NCBI GenBank assembly: GCA_022823825.1
Contig: JAJEHG010000042.1
Coordinates: 1 to 44,419, forward strand
Direction: 5' to 3'
From: Nitrosopumilaceae archaeon
GTDB taxonomy: Archaea; Thermoproteota; Nitrososphaeria; Nitrososphaerales; Nitrosopumilaceae
DNA length: 44,419 bases
Position 1 is the first letter of the stretch. Each line of letters opens with the position of its first letter. Both the position numbers and the translations under genes were made by a program. Under the pieces are notes generated by a model. That model was not told the DNA's origin, made no database searches, and saw only the letters and a list, made by a program, of their open reading frames with translations. Shown piece after piece: positions 1-6,964 of this stretch.

Positions 1-2
1 CG

Positions 3-66
3 TCGGGGGACGGGGCGGTACGCTGACAGGGCGGCGCGCCCGCGCATGCCGCGCGCCGTCCCCCGA
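3..66. repeat. Long GC-rich inverted repeat at left edge
   Basis: Positions 3-13 are a perfect 11-base reverse complement of 56-66, with a further GC-rich palindromic stretch (33-39 against 51-57) inside. As RNA this would form a strong stem. It precedes the promoter of the P1 gene. It could be the 3' end structure of a gene lying to the left, or part of a structured RNA cut by the window edge. I could not assign it to an RNA family. Confidence 0.5.
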
Positions 67-161
67 TAACCAAGGGAACCGTACTGCGGCCGGGTCGCTG
101 CCACCCGTGCCTAGGCCCGAATTTGACCTGAGCTTATACACTGAATCCACCCCGAACCGCC

Positions 162-176
162 TCTATAATTTTATAT
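162..176 (+). promoter_or_regulatory. TATA box of the P1 gene
   Basis: An AT-rich element (ctataattttatata) lies about 30 bases before the ATG at 201 in otherwise GC-rich DNA. The spacing fits an archaeal TATA box with a very short or absent leader. Confidence 0.75.
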
Positions 177-200
177 AGCGTCCTCCGACGCACCACACAC

Positions 201-515
201 ATGGAATACGTCTATGCGGCACTGCTCCTTCACAAGCTCCAAAAGGATGTAAGCGAGGAGAACGTCAGTTCCGTCATAAAGGCGTCGGGCGCAGAGGTCA
301 ACGAGGCGCAGGTAAAGTCCCTAGTGGCCGCCCTGGCAGACGTCGACATTGACGAGGCCGTAAAGGCAGCCCCGGTCGCGGCAGTCGCGGCTGCGCCTGC
401 TGCGGGAGCGGCAGACGCGGGCGAGGCGGCAGAGGCCCCCAAGGAAGAGGAGAAAAAGGACGAGGGCAAGACCGAAGAGGCCGCCATGGAAGGGCTCTCA
501 TCACTCTTCGGATGA
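201..515 (+). CDS. rpl12: Ribosomal stalk protein P1 (aL12)
   Basis: This is the acidic stalk protein of the large ribosomal subunit. It dimerises through its N-terminal helices, binds L10 and recruits translation GTPases. The 104-residue length is normal for archaeal P1. The N-terminal dimerisation region ([13 protein letters not shown]) is followed by an Ala-rich hinge at about residues 53-76, a charged EEEKK stretch, and the conserved C-terminal GLSSLFG factor-binding tail. A clear TATA box precedes the ATG. In most archaea the gene directly follows L10 on the same strand. Here it faces the L10 gene convergently, with an EVE-domain gene between, so it has its own promoter. Confidence 0.95.
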   Translation: MEYVYAALLLHKLQKDVSEENVSSVIKASGAEVNEAQVKSLVAALADVDIDEAVKAAPVAAVAAAPAAGAADAGEAAEAPKEEEKKDEGKTEEAAMEGLSSLFG

Positions 516-602
516 TGGCCGCAGGCGCACCCATTCACCACAACCCAACGGCGCGTGACACCTTTTCACAGGTATGGTACAGGCCGGCTGCATCAGCATC
601 AT

Positions 603-610
603 CCTTAAAG
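603..610 (+). promoter_or_regulatory. TATA-like box for the EVE-domain gene
   Basis: The element ccttaaag lies about 27 bases before the ATG at 634. That spacing favours this start over the out-of-frame ATG at 624. Confidence 0.45.
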
Positions 611-633
611 TCTGGATGCACGCATGACGTGCA

Positions 634-1074
634 ATGCCGGCAGGTGGTGGCAAGGGCGGGGCAAGAAGATGGATACTCTCAGTGGCGCCCGGCATGTGGC
701 GCGCGATAGAGAGGAACGGGGCGTACGCGACCGCGTCGGCGCCGGAGATCTCCAAGATAAGGAGGGGCGACCGCGTCGCGTTCTACGTGCTCGGCACCGG
801 CAGGTTCAACGGCATATTCGAGGTTTCGGGAAGATGGCACGAGCCCACACTCAGGTGGCCCGTCCGCGTTACGGACGAGGCGTGCATGAGGCGCGTCAGG
901 ACGGGAACCGCGACCATACGGGGCATGCTGCCGTCGCTGCACCTTGCAAAAAAGAGCAGGTGGGTGGGGCTGCACCTGCACGGCGGGCTTGCAAACTACG
1001 GCAGGCCCATATCCGCATCGGACTACCGGACGATATCAGAGCACATGAAAAGGAATCCCCGGCTGGCAGTGTGA
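634..1074 (+). CDS. EVE-domain protein
   Basis: A 146-residue protein that looks like a single EVE domain (PUA-like fold). EVE domains bind modified bases in DNA or RNA, and family members occur in DNA-modification and RNA-processing settings. Recognisable features are the first strand WILSVAP (residues 13-19), the segment KIRRGDRVAFYVLG (41-54) and the aromatic stretch SGRWHEPTLRWP (65-76), which line the pocket in the family. No fused nuclease or methyltransferase domain is present. The neighbours are ribosomal genes (P1 upstream, L10 convergent downstream), so context does not name the substrate. The family call is fairly safe; the specific role is unknown. Confidence 0.75.
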   Translation: MPAGGGKGGARRWILSVAPGMWRAIERNGAYATASAPEISKIRRGDRVAFYVLGTGRFNGIFEVSGRWHEPTLRWPVRVTDEACMRRVRTGTATIRGMLPSLHLAKKSRWVGLHLHGGLANYGRPISASDYRTISEHMKRNPRLAV

Positions 1075-1153
1075 CCTGTGTGTAAGAGTGGGCACAGGTC
1101 GGCAGGATAATGCAGTGAGGGCAGCCGCAGGGTACTGGAATTCCCGCGCGGCA

Positions 1154-2020
1154 CTATTGTGGTTCGTACCCTTTTGCGCTCTGCGCGAGGGCCTTTGCCC
1201 GGGCGTCGGCCCTCTGCAGTACCTGCTCCCGGGTTTCATCCGTGAGGTATCCGGATTCGACGGACAGCGAGCGCGCCTGCTGCGAGGCCTTTGCAAGTAT
1301 CTGCGCGGCGTTCTCCGGGGTCACATAGGCGGCCTCCACTGACAGCGAGACTGCCTCCCGGTGCGCCAAAATTACAGAGTCACGGAACGCCTCCACGTCT
1401 ATCGCCAGGTCGCCCTCAGCGTATACCAGCCCGTCCTCGAGCGCCGCATAAAGCGATATGCCGGCCTCCACTGGCTTTATGTCAAGCTTGCCCAGTATGG
1501 ACGCAAGCTTGTCGTTTATCACCTCGCCCTTGTGCACTGGCGTCGTATCCTTTGATATCCATATCGTGCCCTGGTCTATCTTTGTGGGGATGCCGGCCTC
1601 CTTGAACTCCGTAAGCATGGGTCCGGGAGCGATTCCCGTGTTCATCTCGGGCACCACCACGTCCATGCTGGAGGTGTCCCCGCCGCGCGCGGCCATCATT
1701 ATCTTGTTCTTTCCGAGCAGCATGTTGAGGCGGAACGGCGACATGTCGGTGAACATCAGCATGCACTGGCCCACGAGCTCCTTTGCAATACCTGCGATGC
1801 CCGGCATGTCGAGCCCCTGGAGCGCCTTTTTTGCCACCCTGTCCTTTATGTTTACAAACAGCACGTCGTCCTTGAGGGTCTTGCGCAGCGGAAGTATCTG
1901 CGCCCCCCGCACCTTGTCAAGCTTGACGAGCGCCAGCACCCTGTACTTTTTAGGAAGGCTCTGGATCTGCTGGTACATCTGCGTCTTTTTTGGCGAGTAT
2001 GCGGTCCTGTTCTCATGCAA
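1154..2020 (-). CDS. rpl10: Ribosomal protein L10 (P0 homologue, aL10)
   Basis: L10 is the base of the ribosomal stalk, binding 23S rRNA and carrying P1 dimers. The 288-residue protein has the rRNA-binding domain with the basic motif LPKKYRVLALVKLDKVRGAQ, followed by the archaeal insertion domain (GIAPGPMLTEF onward) and helices for P1 binding near the C terminus (residues about 220-285). Unlike many archaeal L10 proteins it ends in AKGYEPQ and has no acidic linker with a P1-like GLxxLFG tail. Its start overlaps the end of L1 by 8 bases, so the two are co-transcribed and probably translationally coupled. Confidence 0.95.
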   Translation of the reverse strand: MHENRTAYSPKKTQMYQQIQSLPKKYRVLALVKLDKVRGAQILPLRKTLKDDVLFVNIKDRVAKKALQGLDMPGIAGIAKELVGQCMLMFTDMSPFRLNMLLGKNKIMMAARGGDTSSMDVVVPEMNTGIAPGPMLTEFKEAGIPTKIDQGTIWISKDTTPVHKGEVINDKLASILGKLDIKPVEAGISLYAALEDGLVYAEGDLAIDVEAFRDSVILAHREAVSLSVEAAYVTPENAAQILAKASQQARSLSVESGYLTDETREQVLQRADARAKALAQSAKGYEPQ

Positions 2021-2681
2021 ATCTCTTCTTGGCCTCCTGTATCTGCTTGATTGGCCTGCCCATCGTGGTCTTTATTATCACGCGTTTTACGTTCTTCTCC
2101 CCGTTTGGAAGTTTTCGCTCTATTGCCCCCAGCACGGCATGGGCGTTTACCGCCAGGTCCTCGTCGCTCATGGTCTCGTCCCCGATCTTGCACGATATCG
2201 AGAGAGACGCGCGCGTCCTCACCCTGATCGACGATCTGAACCTCTCAAGAAACGACTCGATGGGTGCGTTGAACGGAACCGGGGTCGGCATCTTTCCGCG
2301 CGGCCCGAGCAGCTGGCCCAGTGCCTTTCCGACGGCGGGCATCATCTGCGTGTCGGCAAGGAAAAAGTCGTACTTGTTGATGAATTTGCGCGACTCACGC
2401 TTGTTTGCCGCAAAGCCGTCAAGCTCGTCGCCGCCCACTACCGCGTCGGCGTTTGCCTGCTTGGCCTTTTGGCCCATGTCACCGCCTGCTATCACGCAGA
2501 CCGACGCGGGGGAGTTGGTCTTTGGCAGCTGCACGGTTTCGTTTATCGCAAACCCCTTTTTGACGTCTATGTCCTTGAATGCCACTACAAGCTCCACGGA
2601 CTGGGTAAAGTTGCGCTTTTTCTGCCCCTCGGGCTCCTTTGCGTCCTTTATCAAACCGGCAAGCTGCGCCTCTGCAATCAT
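2013..2681 (-). CDS. rpl1: Ribosomal protein L1 (uL1)
   Basis: L1 forms the mobile L1 stalk of the large subunit near the E site, and in many archaea it also represses its own operon. The 222-residue length is typical. The conserved L1 region is clear, with LGPRGKMPTPVP (about residues 124-135) and the C-terminal RVIIKTTMGRPIK. It is the first gene of an L1-L10 unit on the minus strand. A TATA-like box lies about 28 bases upstream of the ATG. L11 is not in this unit: it lies 1.8 kb further upstream under its own promoter. Confidence 0.95.
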   Translation of the reverse strand: MIAEAQLAGLIKDAKEPEGQKKRNFTQSVELVVAFKDIDVKKGFAINETVQLPKTNSPASVCVIAGGDMGQKAKQANADAVVGGDELDGFAANKRESRKFINKYDFFLADTQMMPAVGKALGQLLGPRGKMPTPVPFNAPIESFLERFRSSIRVRTRASLSISCKIGDETMSDEDLAVNAHAVLGAIERKLPNGEKNVKRVIIKTTMGRPIKQIQEAKKRFA

Positions 2682-2703
2682 TACGCAACGCCTGATATGG
2701 TGC

Positions 2704-2715
2704 CTATTTAAAACC
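2704..2715 (-). promoter_or_regulatory. TATA box of the L1-L10 operon
   Basis: Read on the minus strand, ggttttaaatag lies about 28 bases before the L1 start codon at 2681. Confidence 0.65.
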
Positions 2716-3045
2716 GTTTACGGATTGCCGCAGATCCGCCGCGCAGGGTTCGCCTGCCAAGGCGTTTCCGTACCGTCTGGCATACCGACGGCGACGGGGG
2801 CCCGCCGCCCCGGACGCGCTAGCGCGTGGCAGGGGTCACGACGCAGACGGACGGCGTCAGGCGGCGGCATTCGAGCCGCCGCACTCGACTGTAGACGTCC
2901 CAACGACAAGTCGCCGTAGCCTGCAACTACCTGTTCCCGCCTGCTTGGCGCGAAGGCCGGCCGCGGAGGGGGAAAGCAACAGTAGCCGCGTCTTCTTCTT
3001 CTTCGCTATGCGTCAGGACGGAGACACGATCCCACACATCCAATA

Positions 3046-3053
3046 GGTTTATT
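3046..3053 (+). promoter_or_regulatory. TATA-like box of the translin gene
   Basis: The element ggtttatt lies about 27 bases before the ATG at 3077, the spacing seen at other leaderless genes here. Confidence 0.55.
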
Positions 3054-3076
3054 CCACATCAAAAGTTTAGAACCGC

Positions 3077-3691
3077 ATGACATATGGCACGGCCCTGAGC
3101 AGTGCAGGGCCCGAGCTGTCGCGCATAATGAAGAGGTGCGAGGCAAACCATACGGACAGGGAATTCCTCCTAAAGAATGCGAGAGGGATCATAGGATTGT
3201 GCAGCAGGTCCATAGTGTCGGTCCACAGGGGCGACATGGAACAGGGGACAAAGCAGCTTGACCAGGCGCGCGCATTGTTCAAGAGATACAAGGCAAAGGC
3301 TGGAAAGGGAGGACTACGGCAGCACCTCGCGGTGCCAGAGCAGGAGATAACAGAGGCCGCATGCCTGATTGCAGTAGTACGCAAGAAGCGGATTCCCACG
3401 CCCAGAATGCTCGGTGTTGCAGATGTCCCGTACGTGCTAGGACTGCTTGATGCCATAGGCGAGATGAAGCGCCTGACGCTTGACATGATGAGGTCCGGTA
3501 AAACCGGCGAGGCCGAGCGCATATTCGAGGTTACTGTGGAGATGTATGACGAGCTTGCAGGCTTTGCCATATATGGCAACAGCGTCAAGGATGTCAGAAA
3601 AAAGATAGACGTTGCAAGAATAACGATAGACGGCATGAGATCCGTAGTCGCGGGAGCGCGGGAGAGCGGCGCCCCCCTCGCAGTCAGATGA
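3077..3691 (+). CDS. Translin-family RNA-binding protein
   Basis: A 204-residue, almost entirely alpha-helical protein resembling archaeal translins, a family that assembles into octamers and binds single-stranded RNA or DNA; eukaryotic translin/TRAX (C3PO) is an endoribonuclease. Consistent features are the N-terminal helix leading into the RSIVSVHRGD region (residues about 44-53), the repeated ARALFKRYKAKAG segment, and the C-terminal half with YVLGLLDAIGEMKRL and the ALxDGMR-like helix (TIDGMRSVV) typical of the family. I see no obvious TRAX catalytic acidic cluster. It is transcribed alone, divergent from L1 and upstream of an Lrp regulator on the same strand. The family assignment is from residue pattern only. 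Confidence 0.75.
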   Translation: MTYGTALSSAGPELSRIMKRCEANHTDREFLLKNARGIIGLCSRSIVSVHRGDMEQGTKQLDQARALFKRYKAKAGKGGLRQHLAVPEQEITEAACLIAVVRKKRIPTPRMLGVADVPYVLGLLDAIGEMKRLTLDMMRSGKTGEAERIFEVTVEMYDELAGFAIYGNSVKDVRKKIDVARITIDGMRSVVAGARESGAPLAVR

Positions 3692-3862
3692 GGCGCGCCC
3701 AGACCCGCGCAGTCAGGCACGCTCAGTACGGTCTGCACCATGTGTGCATATTATGGCAGGGGCCGCATGACACCCGGCGGCGGCCGGGCATGCGCCGCAC
3801 GTGTGGATTTGTGCAAGAATTCCAACGATATCATGGGCTGTAGTCAATATTTCCAAAAAACC

Positions 3863-3872
3863 GATATTTTTT
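3863..3872 (+). promoter_or_regulatory. TATA box of the Lrp gene
   Basis: The element gatatttttt lies about 28 bases before the ATG at 3896. It sits in an AT-rich patch (about 3845-3895) that also holds tcaatattt and aggtatatt, candidate sites for autoregulation. Confidence 0.6.
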
Positions 3873-3895
3873 GCAAAAAAACTAGGTATATTAAC

Positions 3896-4381
3896 ATGGA
3901 ATTTTCATGCCGATTATTGAAGCAGTTTGACAGCCTGGACATGAGGCTCCTGTACGAGCTTGCCGCAGACAGCTCCGTCTCCGTCCCCGCGCTGGCATCA
4001 AGCATGGACGTCAGCACGTCGGTGCTGTACAGCCGCATAAAGAGGCTTGTCAAAAAGGGACTTATCAAAAAATACACCATAGTCATAGACGACAGCCTGC
4101 TCGGCGTCGGGGTGAGGGCGTCGGTGGGTATAAAGCGCGACCCAAAGCTCAAGGAATCCATACACGACAGCCTAATGGAGGCGCAAGAGGTCGAGTCGAT
4201 ATCAGAGGTTACCGGGCGGTTTGACATCATGATAAGGGTGCATGCAAGGAACCTCGAGGAGCTCCACTCCATAGTGATAGAAAAGATCGGCAAGATAGTG
4301 GGCATACAGAGCACAGAAACGCTGGTGGAGCTGCAAAAGACGGAAAAGGATCCCGCCTATTTGATAGAGGGGCGGCAGTAG
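3896..4381 (+). CDS. Lrp/AsnC-family transcription regulator
   Basis: A 161-residue regulator. The N-terminal winged helix (about residues 12-60, with SVSVPALASSMDVSTSVLYS as the helix-turn-helix) binds DNA. The C-terminal RAM domain (about 68-150, with VTGRFDIMIRV) forms the oligomer and usually binds an amino acid. I chose ATG 3896 over the in-frame ATG at 3740 because the family starts here and a TATA box lies at the right distance; the extra 52 codons would be Cys/Gly-rich and run through the promoter. It is monocistronic and convergent with L11. The target genes cannot be told from the sequence. Confidence 0.9.
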   Translation: MEFSCRLLKQFDSLDMRLLYELAADSSVSVPALASSMDVSTSVLYSRIKRLVKKGLIKKYTIVIDDSLLGVGVRASVGIKRDPKLKESIHDSLMEAQEVESISEVTGRFDIMIRVHARNLEELHSIVIEKIGKIVGIQSTETLVELQKTEKDPAYLIEGRQ

Positions 4382-4455
4382 AGGCGCCCGTACATAGCAG
4401 AGTATGGCGATCGCCGCCGCTACACAGCAGCAGTAGCTACGGCCCGAGCCGCATG

Positions 4456-4938
4456 TCAAGAGGCAAACTTTTCATCCCACTTGCCGTCGTCAATCTCGGC
4501 CGTAATCTCCTTGGGTGTCTTGCCCTCTATCTTGACCCCGAGCGCAAGGCACGTCCCCACGACGGTCTTTGCAACCGACTTTAGCGACGACGCGTAAGAG
4601 GCCTCCAGCTTGGTGCCTGCAACCTTTGCAACCGCATCCATAGTAATCTCGCCGGCCCATTCGGTTCCGGACGCGCCCGATCCCTTCTGTATGCCGGCCT
4701 CCTTCATGACGAGGGCAGCGGCAGACGGGATGCCGATCTCTATCTCGTACTTTTTGGTGTCGCTGTCCACCACCACCGTCACGGGCACCTTCATGCCCTC
4801 AAAGTCCTTTGTCTTTTCGTTGATGGCGCCGATAACCTCCATTATGTTCACGCCTAGCGGGCCCAGCGCGGGGCCCAGCGGAGGCCCCGCAGATGCGGCT
4901 CCGCCCGTTACCAGTGATGAAATCTTTTGCTCGCCCAT
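4456..4938 (-). CDS. rpl11: Ribosomal protein L11 (uL11)
   Basis: L11 forms the GTPase-associated centre with 23S rRNA and the L10-P1 stalk. The 160-residue protein shows the N-terminal signature GGAASAGPPLGPALGPLGVN (residues 12-31) and the rRNA-binding C-terminal domain with EITMDAVAKVAGTK and the conserved VGTCLALGVKIEGKTPKEI. A 49-base gap with its own TATA-like box separates it from NusG upstream, so it can be transcribed independently. Downstream it meets the Lrp gene convergently rather than continuing into L1. Confidence 0.96.
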   Translation of the reverse strand: MGEQKISSLVTGGAASAGPPLGPALGPLGVNIMEVIGAINEKTKDFEGMKVPVTVVVDSDTKKYEIEIGIPSAAALVMKEAGIQKGSGASGTEWAGEITMDAVAKVAGTKLEASYASSLKSVAKTVVGTCLALGVKIEGKTPKEITAEIDDGKWDEKFAS

Positions 4939-4958
4939 TGTAAACCCGCCTTTCTATG

Positions 4959-4969
4959 AAAAATTTAAC
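4959..4969 (-). promoter_or_regulatory. TATA-like box of L11
   Basis: On the minus strand the element gttaaattttt lies about 27 bases before the L11 start at 4938, in the short NusG-L11 gap. Confidence 0.55.
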
Positions 4970-4987
4970 CCTTTGCCGCCGTCGTCG

Positions 4988-5446
4988 TCACGCCCCGTTT
5001 GAGAGCTTGAGGTAGTTTGCATCCACCGTGACAGGCAGCTGGTATGCGGCATCAAGCAGCACCACCGTGGCTTCCTCCTTCTCGGCGTCAATCCTGGTTA
5101 TCGTGGCCTTCATGCCCTTGAACGGCCCGCCGGTAATCTCAATCACGTTATCGACCTCGAGCTGCGAGATGGTGGACTTTTTGACCAGGTATCCCTCGAT
5201 GTCGCCAAAATCAAGCTCTCCTCGGAGCTGTCCGCGTATGTGCCGGACGCCGTCGACGGCCATGAACGCGTCGTTCGGGCTCAGGGCCTCTATGACCACG
5301 TATCCCTTTAGGTTCTCCACGAGCATGACCGACTGTATGTTCACCTTGTTGGCGTTGGCCTTTGCCTCCAGCAAACGCATGACCACTTTCTCCTGGCCCC
5401 CGGTGGTTCTAATTGCAAACAGGTGTGACTCTATCTCCTCGGACAA
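4988..5446 (-). CDS. spt5: Transcription elongation factor NusG/Spt5
   Basis: Spt5 binds the RNA polymerase clamp with Spt4 and keeps elongation processive. The 152-residue protein has an NGN domain (about residues 6-90, with FAIRTTGGQEKVV and GYVVIEA) and one KOW domain (about 95-130, with NVIEITGGPFKGMKATI), the normal archaeal layout. The start codon is TTG (5444-5446), two bases after the SecE stop, so the pair is tightly coupled. This is the conserved archaeal secE-nusG order that normally leads into L11. Confidence 0.95.
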   Translation of the reverse strand: MSEEIESHLFAIRTTGGQEKVVMRLLEAKANANKVNIQSVMLVENLKGYVVIEALSPNDAFMAVDGVRHIRGQLRGELDFGDIEGYLVKKSTISQLEVDNVIEITGGPFKGMKATITRIDAEKEEATVVLLDAAYQLPVTVDANYLKLSNGA

Positions 5447-5448
5447 CT

Positions 5449-5628
5449 CTACCTACCAAACGTGATTACTGAGAATACGAACTGTATTATGAATCCTATA
5501 GTACCCACACCGGCGATTCCAAGCAGAACAAGCCTCAGGTGCTGCTGGTATTCGTCCCGGTCAGGCTTTTTGGCCATCTTCATGGTGTTGGCCATGTTCT
5601 TAAGCGTATGCCTCGGATTGAACCTCAA
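5449..5628 (-). CDS. secE: Protein translocase subunit SecE (Sec61 gamma)
   Basis: A 59-residue gene just upstream of NusG, read from a TTG at 5626-5628 to TAG at 5449-5451. The translation begins MRFNPRHTLKNMANTMKMAK, followed by KPDRDEYQQHLRLVLLGIAG and a single membrane span at about residues 31-55, then ITFGR. A short amphipathic region with a KPxRDE(Y/F) motif followed by one transmembrane helix is the archaeal SecE pattern. SecE clamps the SecY channel; SecY is encoded 13 kb away at 18.5 kb. A later in-frame ATG (codon 12) is possible but would lose part of the amphipathic helix, and the TATA-to-TTG spacing of about 27 bases supports the longer form. Confidence 0.88.
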   Translation of the reverse strand: MRFNPRHTLKNMANTMKMAKKPDRDEYQQHLRLVLLGIAGVGTIGFIIQFVFSVITFGR

Positions 5629-5666
5629 CGGGGAAAATTAATAGGGTTTACTTATATCTGTTCTTT
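5629..5666. promoter_or_regulatory. Interleaved divergent promoters, secE and dtdA
   Basis: Only 38 bases separate the two divergent starts. A plus-strand TATA (aaaattaatagg, about 5635-5646) is 27 bases before the dtdA ATG. A minus-strand TATA (agatataagt, about 5650-5659) is 27 bases before the secE TTG. Each box lies on the far side of the other, so the two preinitiation complexes should collide. Confidence 0.6.
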
Positions 5667-6524
5667 ATGGAACTGTTGGTCGCGTTTGATGACGATCCGG
5701 CCGGAAGCCGCATGGCAGCCCGCCTTGCAGATAATATGGAGAGTGACGGGCCGGTCAGGGGTGACGCGGACGCCAAGTCCGCATACGACGCCCGCGTCTC
5801 GGGCTTCTGGCGCTCCAGACACTATGACATGATAACCATATCCACCCCCGCCATATCCGCAGACTGGCTGGAGGAGACGGAGGTGGCAAGGGCCGGGGGA
5901 TACGACGGATACGTCTTTCTATCAAGGCACTCGGCAGAATCCGGCGTGCTTGCACTGACGTGCCACAGCACCGGCAACTTTGGCAAGGCCGAATTCGGCG
6001 GAAACGACTCGGAGGTGGCGCTACCGCACCCCCACCTGCAAAGGGCATACCTGCGCAAGATACACGAGGGGAAGGAGAGAGGCGGCAGGTTCGGAGAATT
6101 CGACATCACCATAGAGGCCACGCACCACGGACCCAGCGCGCTCGGCAGGCCGGCGCTGTTCATAGAAGTCGGAACCACCCCGGAGCAGTGGAACGACGAC
6201 GCGCTGTGCGGCATGGTGGCAGACGCGGTACACGAGACCATATCATCCGGAGTGGATACGAGCAGTCCGGTGGCAGTCTGCTTTGGCGGAACGCATTATC
6301 CGCAAAAATTTACAGACGAGATTCTGCACGGCCAGCGCGCGCTCGGAACCGTGATCCCAAAGAGAGCCATGCCGCAGATAGACGACGCGCTGTTCCGCCA
6401 CATACTGGAGCGCAACAGTATGGCGACAGAGGCGCTGCTCGACTGGGGCGGCATTCCAGGATCCGACAAGGGTAGACTTAAGAGGCTGCTGGCAGAATCG
6501 GGGCTGGAGGCAAGCAAGGTATGA
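5667..6524 (+). CDS. dtdA: D-aminoacyl-tRNA deacylase DtdA (GEK1 family)
   Basis: DtdA hydrolyses D-amino acids mischarged onto tRNA and is the archaeal/plant counterpart of bacterial DTD. The 285-residue protein carries the family motifs in order: SRHSAESG (86-93), CHSTGNFG (99-106), ATHHGP (151-156), FIEVGTTPEQW (165-175) and CFGGTHYPQKFT (205-216). The His-rich motifs are the expected zinc and catalytic residues. It is divergent from secE with a leaderless-type promoter. It overlaps the following methyltransferase gene by four bases (ATGA), so the two form a small quality-control and repair unit. Confidence 0.93.
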   Translation: MELLVAFDDDPAGSRMAARLADNMESDGPVRGDADAKSAYDARVSGFWRSRHYDMITISTPAISADWLEETEVARAGGYDGYVFLSRHSAESGVLALTCHSTGNFGKAEFGGNDSEVALPHPHLQRAYLRKIHEGKERGGRFGEFDITIEATHHGPSALGRPALFIEVGTTPEQWNDDALCGMVADAVHETISSGVDTSSPVAVCFGGTHYPQKFTDEILHGQRALGTVIPKRAMPQIDDALFRHILERNSMATEALLDWGGIPGSDKGRLKRLLAESGLEASKV

Positions 6525-6964
6525 CCGCAGCGCCGGGTAGGATGGCAACGGGAAACAGGCCGGCGGCAGAATCATCGGCGGCAGCAACGGCGTCATCGTC
6601 ATCGTCGCCAGACTCATCGTTGTTGGAAGCGGCACCAGAAGATACAACAGCACGCCAGCTTGGAGAATTAGAACAGAGGGTGTACGGCATGCTTGCAAGG
6701 GTTCCAAGGGGCAAAATCACCACATACAGCGAGCTTGCAAGGGCGGCAGGCCTCAAGAACGGACAGCGCGCAGTGGGCAGGATTATGAGCAAAAACCCAT
6801 ACCCGTCCATAATACCGTGCCACAGAGTCGTCAGGTCCACAGGGGACGTTGGCGGGTATGCCTACGGGACGGAGGTAAAAGAGGAGATGCTTTCAAGGGA
6901 GGGCGTCGCGCTGGGCGGCGGCCGCATATCGGACATGGACAGCGTAATGCACAGGTTCGGCTAG
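6521..6964 (+). CDS. ogt: O6-alkylguanine-DNA alkyltransferase
   Basis: A suicide DNA-repair enzyme that transfers an alkyl group from guanine O6 to its own cysteine. The C-terminal active-site domain is intact: the recognition helix TTYSELARAAG (67-77), arginine-finger region GQRAVGRIM (81-89), the PCHRVV active site with Cys100, and GGYAYG (111-116). The presence of Cys separates it from alkyltransferase-like proteins. The usual N-terminal ribonuclease-like domain is absent. In its place are about 45 residues rich in Ala, Ser and Pro encoded partly by a TCA/TCG repeat, so the true start might be internal. Its TAG overlaps the L19e stop in a shared CTAG. Confidence 0.88.
   Translation: MTAAPGRMATGNRPAAESSAAATASSSSSPDSSLLEAAPEDTTARQLGELEQRVYGMLARVPRGKITTYSELARAAGLKNGQRAVGRIMSKNPYPSIIPCHRVVRSTGDVGGYAYGTEVKEEMLSREGVALGGGRISDMDSVMHRFG

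Larger units (their letters stand above)
2682..3076. other. 395-base gene-free region rich in palindromes
   Basis: This is a divergent spacer between L1 (minus) and the translin gene (plus) with no credible ORF. It holds a perfect 14-base palindrome at 2814-2827 (acgcgctagcgcgt), a perfect 8-bp hairpin with loop attcga at 2861-2882, and a CTT repeat at about 2991-3004. The promoters of both genes sit at its ends. It is long for this compact genome, so a structured RNA is possible. I looked for RNase P and SRP RNA core motifs on both strands and did not find convincing ones. Confidence 0.5.

Noticed and set aside
1458..2711. 417-residue plus-strand ORF
   Set aside because: Antisense to L10 and L1, both clearly real. 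The translation has no family features and arises from high GC.
2682..3076. RNase P or SRP RNA in the palindromic spacer
   Set aside because: The conserved core motifs (for example the RNase P P4 strand and the SRP helix 8 tetraloop with AGCA) were not found on either strand.
3740..3895. N-terminal extension of the Lrp regulator
   Set aside because: It would include the TATA box and an AT-rich promoter region; family members start at the chosen ATG.
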